Shown piece after piece: positions 1 through 11,264 of a stretch of 64,000 nt of DNA; position 1 is the first letter of the stretch; every line of letters begins with the position of its first letter. Made by a program: the position numbers and the translations under genes. The DNA is from Pictodentalium vernedei. Its lineage: Eukaryota > Mollusca > Scaphopoda > Dentaliida > Dentaliidae. The notes beneath the pieces were generated by a model that was not told the origin of the DNA, did no database searches, and was given only the letters and a program-made list of their open reading frames with translations. Location: NCBI GenBank assembly GCA_031216915.1, contig CM062289.1:247319187-247383186 (forward strand), given 5' to 3'.

Positions 1-1765
1 GATTGGACCTAATTTCGGTACAAAATGGCCACTGGCAGCCATCTTGAATTTTGGACCGTACCCAGAAACACTCATTCTCATCCCAAGGAGATAACAAAGG
101 TACCCAAGAAGTTTGTGAAGATCGGTTCATAAATACAGCCTCTACCCTGAGCCGTATTGACATGTGTGCTTACATTGTGTAAGTAGCACTGAATAAATCA
201 AAGTTCATCTAATTTGCATAATTTCTGCACGAAAAAAAACCCCTTACAATATGTGATGTATTCCATGTTACTAAACATACATACAAAAATTTATTAAAAT
301 CAGAACTTTCATACAGAAGTTCTATACAAAAGACTGATTTCACTAATTTTGGTACAAAATGGCTGCTGGTGGCCATCTTGAATTTCGGACCACACCCAAA
401 AACACTCGCTCTCATCCCACGGTGATAACAAAGGTACCCAAAAAGTTTCGTAAAGATTGGTTCATAAATATGGCCTCTAGTCTGAGCTGTATAGAAGTTG
501 TGTACAAAAAACTGATTAGACCTAATTTCGGTACAAAATGGCCACTAGCAGCCATCTTGAATTTTAGACCGCACCCAGAAACACTCGTTCTCGTCCCAAG
601 GTGATAACAAAGGTACCCAAGACATTTCGTGAAGATCAGTTCATAAATACAGACTCTAGTCTGAGCCGTATTGACATGTGTACTTACTGTGTGTAAGTCG
701 CACTGAAAAAATCAAAGTTCATCTAATTTGCATAATTTCTGCATGAGAAAAAAACCCGTATTATATGTGATGCATCCCATGGTACTAAACATTCACACAA
801 AAAAATTATTCAAATCAGGGCTTTCATATGGAAGTTCTGTGCAAAAATCTGATTGCACCTAATTTTGTACAAAATGGCTGCCATCGGCCATCTTGAATTT
901 TGGACCGGACCCCAAAACACTCGTTCTCGTCCCACGGTGATACCAAAGGTACCCAAGAAGTTTCGTAAAGATCGGTTCATAAATACGGCCTCTAGCCTGA
1001 GCCGTATTGGCATTTGAACTTACAGTGCTGAAAGTAACCCCAAAAAACATCAAAATTAGTCTAATTTGCACAATTTACGTACGAGAAAAAACCCGTATTA
1101 TATGTGATGTATCCCATGGTACTAAACATTCATACAAAAAATTATTCAAATCAGAGCTTTCATATGGAAGTTCTGTACAAAAAACAGATTTCTGCATCGT
1201 CGGTACAAAAATGGCAGCTGGCAGCCATCTTGAATTTCGGACCGCACCCAAAAACACTCGTTCTCGTCCCACGGTCATAACAAAGGTACCCAAGAAGTTT
1301 TGTAAAGATCGGTTCATAAATACGGCCTCTAGCCCGAGCCATAGCAGCTTGGCACTTACAGCTCTGAAAGTAACACTAAATAAATCAAAGTCAGTCTAAT
1401 TTGCATAATTTACGCACGAGAAAAAAACCCGTATTATATGTGATGTATCCCATGGTACTAAACATTTATACAAAACTTTATTCAAATCAGAACTTTCATA
1501 CAGAAGTTCTGTACAAAAAACTGATTTTTGCATCATCGGTACAAAATGGCCACTGGCAGCCATCTTGAATTTCGGACCACACCTAAAAACACTCGTTCCC
1601 GTCCCAGGGTCATAACAAAGGTACACAAGAAGTTTCGTAAAGATCGGTTCATAAATACGACCTCTAGCCCGAGCCATAGCCAATTGTTGACGTACGGACA
1701 GACGGACAGACGGACGACGGGCCATGACAATAACTCAAATTTGACTTCGTCAAAGTTGAGCTAAA
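1..1765 (+). repeat. Tandem-repeat element, ~335-bp monomer, 3' end complete
   Basis: The phrase GGTACAAAATGGC recurs near 17, 350, 529, 868, 1201 and 1539. This gives monomers of about 335 bp and one short unit of about 180 bp. Each unit ends in a conserved stretch reading GATCGGTTCATAAATAC. The array runs off the left edge of the window, so the 5' end is not seen. The right end is a GACGGACA microsatellite (about 1692-1722), a spacer, a hairpin at 1734-1760 (arms CTCAAATTTGAC and GTCAAAGTTGAG around TTC), then CTAAAA. The same family occurs at 31320-32140 and 51399-51950. The ORFs across it are artefacts of the repeat. I infer a non-autonomous Helentron-like element; no transposase is present. 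Confidence 0.8.
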
Positions 1766-1766
1766 A

Positions 1767-1965
1767 ATCGTCAATTAATTTTCATTATATTTTTCATTTT
1801 TTGTCTCAAGACATAGGTTATGACCCCTCTTTGGAAAGAGCTTGCCGAGATCGTTCCAATGAGGGGTCATAACCTATGTTTTTGAGACAAAAAATGAAAA
1901 AAATTAGTTATTCAAGAATTTTGTTTGCAAGTGTCGTCTGCTTTTCATGTTAGGTAAAGGGTTAA
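1767..1965. mobile_element. piggyBac-like palindromic MITE, left end lost
   Basis: The right end reads GGTAAAGGG followed by TTAA (1962-1965), which fits the CCCTTT...AAAGGG/TTAA ends of piggyBac-type elements. The body is a near-perfect inverted repeat centred near 1843, with the two arms of TAGGTTATGACCCCT facing each other. The left terminus is missing and the element abuts the tandem element ending at 1765. It belongs with the copies at 18623-18823 and 60109-60334. Confidence 0.7.
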
Positions 1966-2770
1966 AACAGACTAAGTATTTTATGGTAGAACTAGGGAAA
2001 CTTTTGCTCTCCTTCCCAATTCCAATCAGATGAGCTAAAAGTATACTATTTACTTTTACAAGTGTGGGTAAAAGGCACAGTCAATACTGCAGAAGCTTAA
2101 CTTACACACTCAAGAAGTAAAAAAAAACTCTACTCTCCATGAGGCTAACTATTACTTGACCCCCCCCCCCCCCCCACAAACAAATAAGTGAGAAAATATT
2201 CACATACTAAGCATCATGTTCAATAAAAAACAGGATCCATGATTTCTTGAACCATCTCCCTATAAAAGAAACAGAATTAGTTATCTTGCTGTTTTATATT
2301 TTTCATGGCATAAATGTAAAGAAAGGAGAAAAATCATATCCATTCTCCTGTATGTCTTTGGAAAAGCCTCTAATAAAGCTTTCAAGATATATTTATGATA
2401 GTAAATTATTAATGGCTTTTAAAAAACGAAAAAGAAAAGTATCAATTTTATTACATATACTATTATTATTACAATTTTTCCTTTTTTTGGGGGGGGAGGG
2501 GGGGGGGGGGGGCAAGAGAGGGAGGCATATAGGCAATGTAGTCTGTCATATGAACATAGAGCATACTAAATTAATTGCTTGCCTGATAAAATTGTTTAAA
2601 GAAGGATTTATGGTCACATTCAGCATCTACATGTTTTATATTTAAAACTTAATTTAGCTTGGGTAGTGGAGTGGTGGGAGAAGGGTCTGTTGGGTGAATT
2701 TTTTCTTTTATCTTTTTTTTGCATAAAATCACTCAAAACCCTTTAAAAATCAATATGAAGCAAAAAGAAA
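1966..2770. other. No gene seen; homopolymer tracts
   Basis: A C-tract lies at 2161-2175 and a G-rich tract at about 2489-2512. A 132-codon ORF crosses this stretch, but its sequence is low-complexity (poly-Gly from the G-tract) and has no recognisable domain. I do not call it a gene. Confidence 0.5.
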
Positions 2771-2946
2771 ACAAGAGGCCCCAGAGGGAATGAGGGCACT
2801 CACCTGACATGGTAGCCTAAATATCAACCAGAGAATTGAAGAAGAAGATTTTTAAAGAAAAATTCCTCATATTGACTAAGTTATAATTTGGGCTCCCACA
2901 GGGAGCCCAAATATGGACCCATGGACTTGGCTTTAACACACTTGAA

Positions 2947-2947
<1 letters not shown>

Positions 2948-2982
<35 letters not shown>
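2948..2982 (+). repeat. Poly-C tract within a monomer
   Basis: About 35 consecutive C sit at the same monomer position (after TTGAATCT) as the tracts at 3142-3167, 36229-36260 and 42719-42742. The length is probably polymorphic and unreliable in the assembly. Confidence 0.9.
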
Positions 2983-3141
2983 AGGATGCTACTCACCACA
3001 TATCAAACCATTCCGACTGCTGGATCTGAAGAAGAAGATTTTTTAAGAAAATTCTTCATTTCGAACAAAGTTACAATTCAAGTTCCCACAGTGAGCCCAA
3101 ATATGGACCTAGGGACATGGCTTGAACAAACTTGAATCTCA

Positions 3142-3167
3142 CCCCCCCCCCCCCCCCCCCCCCCCCC
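3142..3167 (+). repeat. Poly-C tract within the next monomer
   Basis: About 26 consecutive C occupy the equivalent position of the adjacent pearl-like monomer, followed by TCCCAAGGATGCTGC. Confidence 0.9.
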
Positions 3168-4434
3168 TCCCAAGGATGCTGCATACCAAATATCAAAACA
3201 TTCCGGCTGAAGAACATTTTTAAAGAAAGTTCCTCATTTTGAACTAAGTTATAATTTAGGCTCCCACAGTGAGCCCAAATATGAACCCAGGGACTTGGCT
3301 TGAACAAAATTGAATCTCACCCCCCCCTAAGCATGGTGCATACCCAATATCAAAAGATTCTGCCTGCTGGATCTTGAGAAGAAGATTTTCAAAGAAATTT
3401 GCCTGAAATGCACTAAGTTCAAATTTGGGCTCCTATACTGAGCCCAAATATAAACCCAGGGAGCCGATTTGAACAAACTTGAATCAGATCCACCCAACAA
3501 TGTTGCATACCAAATATCAAAAGATTCTGCCTGCTGGATCTGGAGAAGAAGATTTTTTAAGAAATTTGCCTGAAATGCACCAAGTTCGAAATAGGGCTTC
3601 TATACTGAGTCCAAATATGAACCCAGGGGGCCAATTTGAACAAACTTGAATCAGATCCACCCTACAATGTTGCATACCAAATATCAAGAGATTCTGCATG
3701 CTGGATCTGGAGAAGAAGATTTTTTAATGTTTTTCCCCATTGCCTACGGTGTTAAAAAGTGCTGACTCAGCACTTTTTCAAAGTCCCGAAACTGTACCCT
3801 ATGATAAAACCGATGGCAATTGTTTTTTTACCAATTCTTTCTGTTGGTCCTAAGGAAGCTTCACACCAAATAAAAATTCTCGGTGCCGTGCAGTTTTGGA
3901 GATATGGGCGTTTTAATTTTTTTTTCTATTTTTAGCTCCTGCGGTTCCCATGGGGGCTACAGGAAAAAAAAAAATCAGCATAAATTAGGTACTTATGACC
4001 CAATAAGCCCTCACATAAAATTTGGTTCAAATCAGCCTCTCGGTTCGGAAAATAGAAATTTTGGGCGGGGCCAAAAATTTTGCCCCTACCATAACGATGC
4101 CAAGTATAGCCCCACAAACTTCTCTTGAACAAATCTGAGTCTACGCCTCAAAAGGAAGCTGCACACCAAATATCAAGTCTCTGCTACTGCCTCGTTCATG
4201 AGAAGAAGATTTTTTAAGATTTCAGCACACTTTTTGGGTGTGGCCCTACCCACGGGCGAGGCAACTTGATTTGAACAAAATCAAATTGCGATGTCATAAC
4301 AAACTATTATCTCAAATATCAATTAAATTGGTTCAGCGGTTTGGGAGGAGAAGACGCAAACACCATGTTCACGGACGACGACGGACGGTGAGTGATCACT
4401 ATAGCTCTCCTGACTGAAAGTCAGGTGAGCTAAA

Positions 4435-5547
4435 AATCAGCCAGTTGATCCACCTTCCCCATCCCTAGCCCCCTACCCCCCTCCACCCAACCCCTAACAC
4501 CTAGCCTACCCCACCAAGGATGAAAGTAAAATACTGTCCAGTGGACCCTCCTCCCTTCACCCTGGGGCCTCAAGTAGACTCATGGATTCCCATTTAAATA
4601 AACATTAATCTTACGACTCATCTAACTTAAGTTTACCAGCTCAATCATTTTTAGGCACAGTTCATTTAAACAAATACTAAATTCTCCACTGGGTTCTGTG
4701 TTAAATTTCAAACCCCCTCTGTGTGCCCATCAAAATCAAGAGAAACACTTTGAACAAACTTTAATCTAGGCATCATAGTAATATTATATACCAAATATCA
4801 AAAGATTCTGTCTGGTGGGTGTGAAGAATAGTCCTCATGATGCACAAAGTTACAATTTGGACTCCCAGCAGGGAGCCCAAAATATCAACCCAGGGATTTG
4901 ATTTAAAAAAACTTGAATCTCACCATACTATGGGAGTCAATACTATGAAACAAAAGAATCATGAATGTGAAGAAGATTTTTTAAGAATAGTCCTTATATT
5001 GCACTAAGTTAAAAAGTTGGGATACAACAGGGAGTCCAAATATGATGAAATAGTCTTGGTTTGAACAAACTGAAATCTGAACCACCCAAGATTGCTGCAT
5101 ATCAAATGTCAAAAGATTCTGAATAGTGGATTTTTTTTACTTATTTATTTATTGGTTTTTAAGGTCACATATTTTTGCACAATGGCTAATCATGACCACA
5201 ATATGGATATAAAGTCAAGTCCAGCTAATTGTTTATACCTGTGTTGCCTATTTTAGAGAACATCCATCCCATTGGTGACTGGGGTCCTATTTTACCACAG
5301 TAAACAAGCACTGCTTCACTTCCCAGGTTTCCCACAGGGAGACATTTTTGATGGAATTCCTCATATTACACTAAGTTAAAATTTAGGTTGCCACAGGGAG
5401 CAGAAATATGAACCCAGGGACTTTATTGGAACAAACTGGAATCGGACCCCACTTAGGATACTGCAAATCAAATAAAGTATTCTGACTGGGAGATCTGAAT
5501 CAGTTTTTTATTTGGTTAAGAGTTAGAAGCCACTATCAGAACTTCAA
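4435..5547. repeat. C-rich spacer and degraded pearl-like monomers
   Basis: From 4435 to about 4740 there is C/A-rich single-copy DNA without a gene. From about 4745 to 5520 diverged monomers recur (CAAATATCAAAAGATTCTG, GGGAGCCCAAA). They are interrupted by a SINE at 5140-5345. No 3' terminal hairpin was found for this copy. Confidence 0.55.
5140..5345 (-). mobile_element. SINE-like element, type 2
   Basis: Read on the minus strand it ends with GATTAGCCATTGTGCA, then ATGTGACCTTAAA and an (AAAT)n tail, which on the plus strand is the TTTATTTATTT at the left. The far end reads CACTGCTTCACTTCCC. Related copies lie at 7137-7805 and 60090-60539. No RNA polymerase III boxes are obvious in this type. 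It is inserted in pearl-like monomers. Confidence 0.6.
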
Positions 5548-6204
5548 ACAAGAGGCCCCAGGGGACCTGAGGGCGCTTACCTGACATGGTAGTCTAAATA
5601 TCAAACTAGGGATTTGACTTGAATAAGCTGCATATGCCCCTCCTAAGAATAGCATATACCAACTAGATGAAGCAATTGTGCCCACACAATATACAGGATT
5701 TNNNNNNNNNNNNNNNNNNNNNNNNNNNNNNNNNNNNNNNNNNNNNNNNNNNNNNNNNNNNNNNNNNNNNNNNNNNNNNNNNNNNNNNNNNNNNNNNNNN
5801 NCATTTGAACAAATTTGAATTGACATATGGTAGTGAACATCCATACCAAATTTCCATCATGGTTGACAGATCATGACCAAAAGGGGGCATTCTCATTTAG
5901 ACATTACACAGAGTCATCCTACCAAGTTACAATGAAATCCCTTCATAAATAAGACTTGTAGACTGTGCTAAAGGTTTTCAGGTTTTGGGCTCAGGCAGCC
6001 ATCACAGTTGACCTATCATGACCAAAAGGGGAAGGTCTCATCTAGACATGACCTCAAACCTGCATATGAAATTTTGTGACGATTGGACAAGAACTAGGGG
6101 GGTGTAGCCTGTGCTAAAGGAAAATGTGAACAGACTCCCAGAAAAACAGACTTCCGCGCATGTCATGGCAATAGCTTATCTTGACTTTGCCAAGTTAAGC
6201 TAAA
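5548..6204 (+). mobile_element. Tandem-repeat element interrupted by an assembly gap
   Basis: The 5' end (ACAAGAGGCCCC...CTTACCTGAC) is like those at 2771 and 12494. The 3' part is built of the ~146-bp monomer of the 55-kb array (CCAAGTTACAATGAAATCC). It ends with a hairpin at 6175-6199 (arms CTTATCTTG and CAAGTTAAG) and CTAAAA. The middle is lost in the N gap, so whether both ends belong to one element is uncertain. Confidence 0.55.
5702..5801. other. Assembly gap, 100 N
   Basis: Exactly 100 Ns, the usual placeholder for a scaffold gap of unknown size. It falls in repeated DNA. Confidence 0.99.
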
Positions 6205-6440
6205 AATTGTGGGGTTCTAACAAAATTATGCCCATGTTGGTGCCCACTGTGGGCATGAGAATTTTATTTGAACAAACTTGAACTGACACATGATAAGGAA
6301 CATGGATATCAAATTTGGTTCAATTTGGCCCAGTGGTTTATGAGAAATAGATAGTGTAATGTTCATGCCAGATGGATGGAAGACGGATGGACATAAAGTG
6401 ATTACTCAAGTTCTCCCTGACTCACTGTCAGATGAGCTAA
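6205..6440 (+). repeat. 3' fragment of another tandem-repeat element
   Basis: It contains TTATTTGAACAAACTTGAA, then a GGATGGA-type microsatellite (about 6370-6391), a hairpin at 6413-6436 (arms CTCCCTGAC and GTCAGATGAG) and CTAA. It abuts the previous element head to tail. Confidence 0.6.
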
Positions 6441-7136
6441 AAAACTCTTGGATGACTAAAAAGCTTGTTACAATAGAGGAAACAAAAGTCCCCAAGTGGC
6501 TTAGTTGCTCACCTGAGAAGCTTGTTTAGAAAAGGATTTATGGTCACAGTTAGTATCTATGACTGGTTAACACTACATAGCTCAAACAGGAACTCAGGTA
6601 CTTGATTTAAACAAGTTTGAGCCTAAACCACCCCCACTCCCAAGGATGCTGAATACCAAGTATTAAAAGATTCTGCCTGGTGGATATGAATAAGAAGAGT
6701 TATAAAGAATGTTCCTCAGATCACACAAAGTTAAAACCCCAACACACATATGAAGATGAAATATGAAATCCAGGAACTTATCTGACCCCACTAAGGATGC
6801 TGTATACTATATATTGAACGATTCTGACAGGTGGATGTGAAGAAGTTTTAAGAATATTCCTCACATTGCATTAAGTTAAGATTTTGGGGAGCCCCAAACA
6901 TGAAGATGGCCACTTGATTTGAATAAATTTGAAACAGACACCCATAAGGATGCTGTATGCCAAATATCAGAAGTATTTGGCATGCAGATCTTTAGAAGAT
7001 TTTTAAAGAAAATTTCTTATATTGCACAAAGTTGCAGTATGCCAAATATTAAGAGTCTGACTGGTGGATCTGAAGAAGATTTTTGAAGAATATACTCAAA
7101 TTGCCTTAACTAAAAATTTGGGTCACACCATATTAT

Positions 7137-7805
7137 TTATTTATTGGTGTTAAGGTCACATATTTCTGCACAATGGCTAATCGTGACTGCAACACGTATA
7201 TCAAGTCAAGACCAGGCAATCATTTATACCCATGTTGCCCATTTTAGAGGACTTCCACCCCAGGCATTGGTGATCAGATCCTATTTTAACAGTAAAATAG
7301 TTTGTGTTAACTCAGTAAACAAGAGCAACGCAAAGCATAGCAAATGCCCCCGATGGTGTCATAATGCCATGGCGACGATAATGAACTGGCCAGACAGACC
7401 AAAATCAAAAGGAAACATTGTCTTGTCATCCACAAGTAACTTTTCTTTTGATCAAATAAGTGGTTTTCAAATCCAACATGCAGTGAATACAATACAGAGG
7501 TTGAGAAAAATTGTGTACCTTGAAAAAGGGCCATAACTCTAGGAAAAATTATTGGACGGGACCTGTTCCTTGTGCATATCTGTTCCCCCATGCGGGTCTA
7601 TCAGCATACCAAAGAAGATGCAAATCTGATTATTTGAAGTTACAATGCAAAATGTTTGTACGGACAGACAGACAGACAGACAGATGGATGGACAGATGGA
7701 CGGAGAGCTTCACTAGATACCCCCAAATCCTCCTTCGGAGGTTGGGGCATAACAAGCAGCACTGCTTCACTTCCTGGTGTTCTATGGGGAGGTCCATCCC
7801 AATGG
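7137..7805 (-). mobile_element. SINE-like element, type 2, split by a nested insertion
   Basis: The tail (TTTATTTATTGGTGTTAAGG on the plus strand) is at the left and the head (CACTGCTTCACTTCC) resumes at about 7760. The left part keeps GGTGTTAAGGTCACA, the uninterrupted form of the site that carries a MITE in the copy at 60090. The SINE is split by the element at 7326-7755. Confidence 0.6.
7326..7755 (+). mobile_element. Short nested element with microsatellite and 3' hairpin
   Basis: The insert starts around ACAAGAGCAACG and ends with a GACA/GGAT microsatellite (about 7660-7705) and a hairpin at 7721-7747. The arms are CCCCAAATCCTCC and GGAGGTTGGGG around TTC, paired except for a 2-nt bulge. 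ATAACAAG follows. Comparing the SINE copies at 5310 and 60497 shows that the flanks CAGTAAACAAG and CACTGCTTCAC were once contiguous. Confidence 0.6.
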
Positions 7806-8030
7806 GAGGAGAAATATGAACCTGGGGACTTGATTTGAACAAACTTCTTAGGATGCTGTATACCATTCATCAAAAAATTCTGATTGGTGGATCTGAAAAT
7901 GAAGATTTTTATTGATTTTTTCTCATAATGCAAAGTTAAAATTCGGCCAATATATACACACAGGGTCTTGAGTTGGACATGGGTGAAGAATTAATGCATA
8001 AGGGTGCTTATGGTTCCCATAAGCCCCTTT

Positions 8031-9059
8031 TATGAAGAGCAACTCATTGTCAAGTTTGAACCGGGGCATAAAGGGCATTTATTTTACAACAAGCATATAT
8101 TTCTCCAATAAGATTAAAAACATTGAAACAAAATACAACTCAGTATTGAAGGTAACAACACTGAGGAAAGGAAAAGATTTTAACATGCACTTGACAACAA
8201 AAGTAACCAGAGGCTCAAGTGAGCCTAAAATGCTCATCTGGCTCAAGTTGTCAAAAGAGATAAGTGTATCAGTAAGTGATCAGCAGCAATAGCATTTTTT
8301 TGATTTGCTATGACACAAGCAAAGGCAACTTTTTTTGCCATTGATTTCTGCTGGTCCTAGAAAAGCTTCCTAGCAAGCTGTGTTTTTTGAAGTATTAAAA
8401 AACAATAATCGAACAAAATTTTGTTTTGTTCTCAACTACTGTGGTTCTCTCTACACCCCCCCCCCCCACCCCCAAAAAAGAAATCTGGCATAAATGAAAT
8501 ACTTATGACCCAGTTATACACTACATGACAAATTTGGTTCACATCGGTCCATTGTATCTGAAAATTGAAATTTTGAGTGTTGCCCAAATTTTGACTTGCC
8601 AAGTTTCTTTGAAAAAAAAGTGAATTTGCATCAGTAAAGTAAGTTCGAAACAAGAAATCTAAGCAGTATTGCAAGTGGCTTATAAAAAGAGGATTTTAGA
8701 AACCATTTTAGGCCTATTAACACCACCCCAAGTGATATAGTAATTTTGGGGGAAAAAATCATAACACTAAATTTCTACCAACATGAATATGGCAGCAGCT
8801 TCATTTGAACAAAGGAGAAAAGGTTTACTCCAAAGAGGGTATGTGCCATAAATGAATGAATTTGGCCCAGTGGTTTTAAAGAATAAGAAAAAAATTTAAA
8901 ACTAGAGAAACAGAATTTTACTGCCACGAGTAAATTCAAGTTTGTGTGAAAAATGGTTAAAGCATAGAAAAAAACAAAAACAGAAAGAGAATTTATGGAG
9001 GCTTATTTTGAGGGAGTAAAACTATTTTTAAAGAAATCAGAAAAAAGGTTTTCATTAAC
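8031..9059. repeat. Diverged right-arm fragment of a pearl-like element; no gene
   Basis: From about 8330 to 8890 the order of landmarks matches the right arm of the 2771-4434 element: ATTGATTTCTGCTGGTCCTA, CATGACAAATTTGGTTCA, GAAATTTTG, and a GGCCCAGTGGTTT. No microsatellite or terminal hairpin follows, so the 3' end is lost. The piece near 8204 (AGAGGCTCAAGTGAGCCTAAA) recurs at about 8508 downstream of 50 kb (58508). Confidence 0.45.
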
Positions 9060-9670
9060 AGTATTACATGAAAACAATCTTTGGAACACACACTGAAGTC
9101 TTGAAAGGGTTAAATTAAAAAAATATTCATGCAGGAATCATATGTGCACAGAATTGAAAGGGTTTGAACATGGCATCAATAACATCTTTGGAGCTTACAT
9201 TGCAGACTTGAGAGGGTTAAAAATAAAGATATGCATACTGGAATCAGATAAATGTTTCCAAGAAACCAGAAAACACATATATGCTTCCAACATTGAAAGG
9301 GTTCAACATGAAATAAAAATCTTTGGAAAACACACTGAAGTCATGAGATGGTTAAATTAAAAGATATTCATACAGGAATCAGATCAATTTTTTCCCAAGA
9401 AACCAGAAAAAAAATATGTGCACAGCATTGAAAGGGTTTGATCAAGACGTCAATAAAATCTGTGGAACCCACATTGAAGTCTTGAGAGGGTTAAAATTAA
9501 AAATATTCCTACAGGAATCAGATAAATGTTTCCAAGAAACCAGAAAAAAACATATATGTGCAGAGCATTGAAAGGGTTCAAGATAAAAAAAAATAGTTGG
9601 AAAACAATAAGTACTGAGAAGGTTAAATTAAAGGTATTCATACAGGAATCAGATAAATATTTCCTCTGCC
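9060..9670 (+). repeat. Tandem array, ~110-138-bp monomer
   Basis: ACAGGAATCAGAT or a close variant recurs near 9128, 9236, 9369, 9507 and 9641. It is followed each time by CAAGAAACCAGAAAA and CATTGAAAGGGTT. The small ORFs here come from the repeat. No terminal structure was found. Confidence 0.65.
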
Positions 9671-9839
9671 ACTTATTTAAGCATTCAACAGAAATTTCAT
9701 TACATTATGTTAAAAATAATATAACAGAACTTGTGTATTTGACAGTTGACAGGAGTTTCTCCTGTCTCTTGTTTTCATGAGTGATTGATAATAGTAAACA
9801 GTCTGAAGCACTCTTAACAATTTGTACATTGAAAAATAT

Positions 9840-10547
9840 TTCTGCAAAAATGCTGACTCATCATTGTTTCATTGCCTCCTACTGCCCACCCGAACATAAC
9901 CAAGGGCAAGGTTTTTGAACCATTCCATTCTACTGGTCCTAAGGTTGCTTCAAACCAAATAACAGTTCTATCCTCTGTGTGGTTGGGAAAATTGGGCTTT
10001 TGAATTTTTTTCCATTTTTAACCCCAAGGGTTGCCACAGGGCTGTGAATTTTTTTTTGTTTTAGGCATCACTCAATTACTTAGGACCCACTTATACTACA
10101 TGCCAAATTTGGTTGAAAATTGGCCCACTGGTTCTTGAAACAGAAATTTTGGGCAGAGCCCAAAAATGGATACGCCCCCACAGAGAGCCCAAATATTGAC
10201 CTACCAACTTCCCTTGAACAAAACTTTAATCTTCTACACCAAAGGATGTTCCATACCAATTATCAAGTCATTTCCTCTGGTGGTTTGTGAGAAGATTTTT
10301 AAAGGTTTTTAAGCTTTTGCGGCATTAACCTGAGCCCGAAGATGGCAGCTGCTTCATTTGAATGAAATAGAAAGGGTATACTCCATAGATGGTCTTGGCA
10401 ATATATGTTTCAATTTGGCCCAGTGGTTGTGAAGAAGAAGTCAAGTTTGCAAAAGTTAACAGACGACGAATGATGGTACGACGGATGATGGACGCGGGAC
10501 AAAAGTGATGGCAATAGCTCCCACTGACTTGCAGTCAGGTGAGCTAA
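9840..10547 (+). mobile_element. Right arm and 3' end of a pearl-like element
   Basis: Landmarks of the family right arm appear in order (TGCTGACTCA, CTGGTCCTAAGG, AAATTTTGGGC, TTTGGCCCAGTGG). A GACGGATGATGGAC-type microsatellite (about 10461-10498) follows, then a hairpin at 10518-10543 with arm GTCAGGTGAG, then CTAA. The 5' monomers are missing. Confidence 0.65.
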
Positions 10548-10548
10548 T

Positions 10549-11264
10549 AAAATACTTCATTTTGTACACAAACGGCAGTCATTGTTTTTTGGCAACAGCA
10601 ATAACGTCAACAAAGGTAACATATTTAATGTGCATAACATCAAGTGCAATTGGAAATCAATCGTTTTATGCTCCACTGAAATGAAAACTCCAGTGAAAGT
10701 GATGTTGTTTTTCAGTAAATCACTCATGGCAACAGTGTTATGGTTTCTGCCAAATAAAAAGGTTTCTTGTTTGAATGACGAGTTTGTCATGTTTTATGGG
10801 GGATTTTGTAAAAATAAATTAGTCATTGCCACACAGGGGGTTCTGAGATGGGTGTATTGAATTTTCAACCTCATCTTAGGGCCATATATTGACTCATCTT
10901 TCAGACTTGATTTATGCCCATAGACAAGGTCTCAATTTCAACACACCATCTTGGACCCCCCCCCCCCCCCCTCCCAATAACTCTGAATGGTAAAAACCTA
11001 TATAACTACCGGTGATTAGATATACATGTATTGGAAATCTCACAATGGTTGAACTTTTATGGATCTGAGGACTCCAGTTTTGTCATACTTCAGTATGAAA
11101 ATTACAACATGGGCAGGATCCCTCCAATTTGACACAAAATTAAGAAGGCAGAAACAAATCATTTGCCAGGATGAAACAGAAAAATGGCCAAAACTGGTCA
11201 ACTTGCATCCCTGTTACTATGGAACTCATTTCTTTTATGAAGACCCACAATAGCCAAATTCAAG
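10549..11264. other. No supported gene; C-tract
   Basis: Overlapping ORFs of 92 (plus) and 77 codons (minus) occur at 10557-10860, but neither shows a known motif or splice context. A C-tract lies at about 10956-10971. Confidence 0.45.

Larger units (their letters stand above)
2771..4434 (+). mobile_element. Pearl-like tandem-repeat element, complete
   Basis: The element starts at ACAAGAGGCCCC and soon reaches CTCACCTGAC. It ends with an ACGG-type microsatellite (about 4371-4388), a hairpin at 4405-4429 and CTAA, where the hairpin arm GTCAGGTGAG is the inverse of the 5' CTCACCTGAC. Between the ends are about five monomers of 165-195 bp (AATATGRACCCAGGGAC, TTGAACAAACTTGAATC, ATACCAAATATCAAAA, GAAGAAGATTTTT), then a single-copy right arm from about 3725. 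A TTTGGGCTCCC/GGGAGCCCAAA stem-loop at 2887-2911 recurs in each monomer. There is no coding capacity. The layout resembles oyster pearl elements and Helentron-derived DINE/HINE elements; that class assignment is inference. Confidence 0.75.
6478..8030 (+). repeat. Pearl-like monomers interrupted by SINE and nested element
   Basis: Diverged monomers run from about 6478 to 7136 (GATTCTG..GGTGGATNTGAAGAAG) and resume from about 7806 to 7930. The interruption is the SINE of 7137-7805. A CTCACCTGAG near 6510 looks like the 5' subterminal motif of the family. No gene. Confidence 0.5.

Noticed and set aside
2247-2645. 132-codon plus-strand ORF
   Set aside because: Contains a poly-Gly run from a G-tract, no domain, and lies in AT-rich repeat-flanked DNA.
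3725-4434. Right arm of pearl-like elements as a conserved gene remnant
   Set aside because: Conserved between copies in several frames equally; stops in all frames; better explained as non-coding element sequence.
10557-10860. Overlapping 92- and 77-codon ORFs
   Set aside because: No motif, no splice context, both strands equally open.
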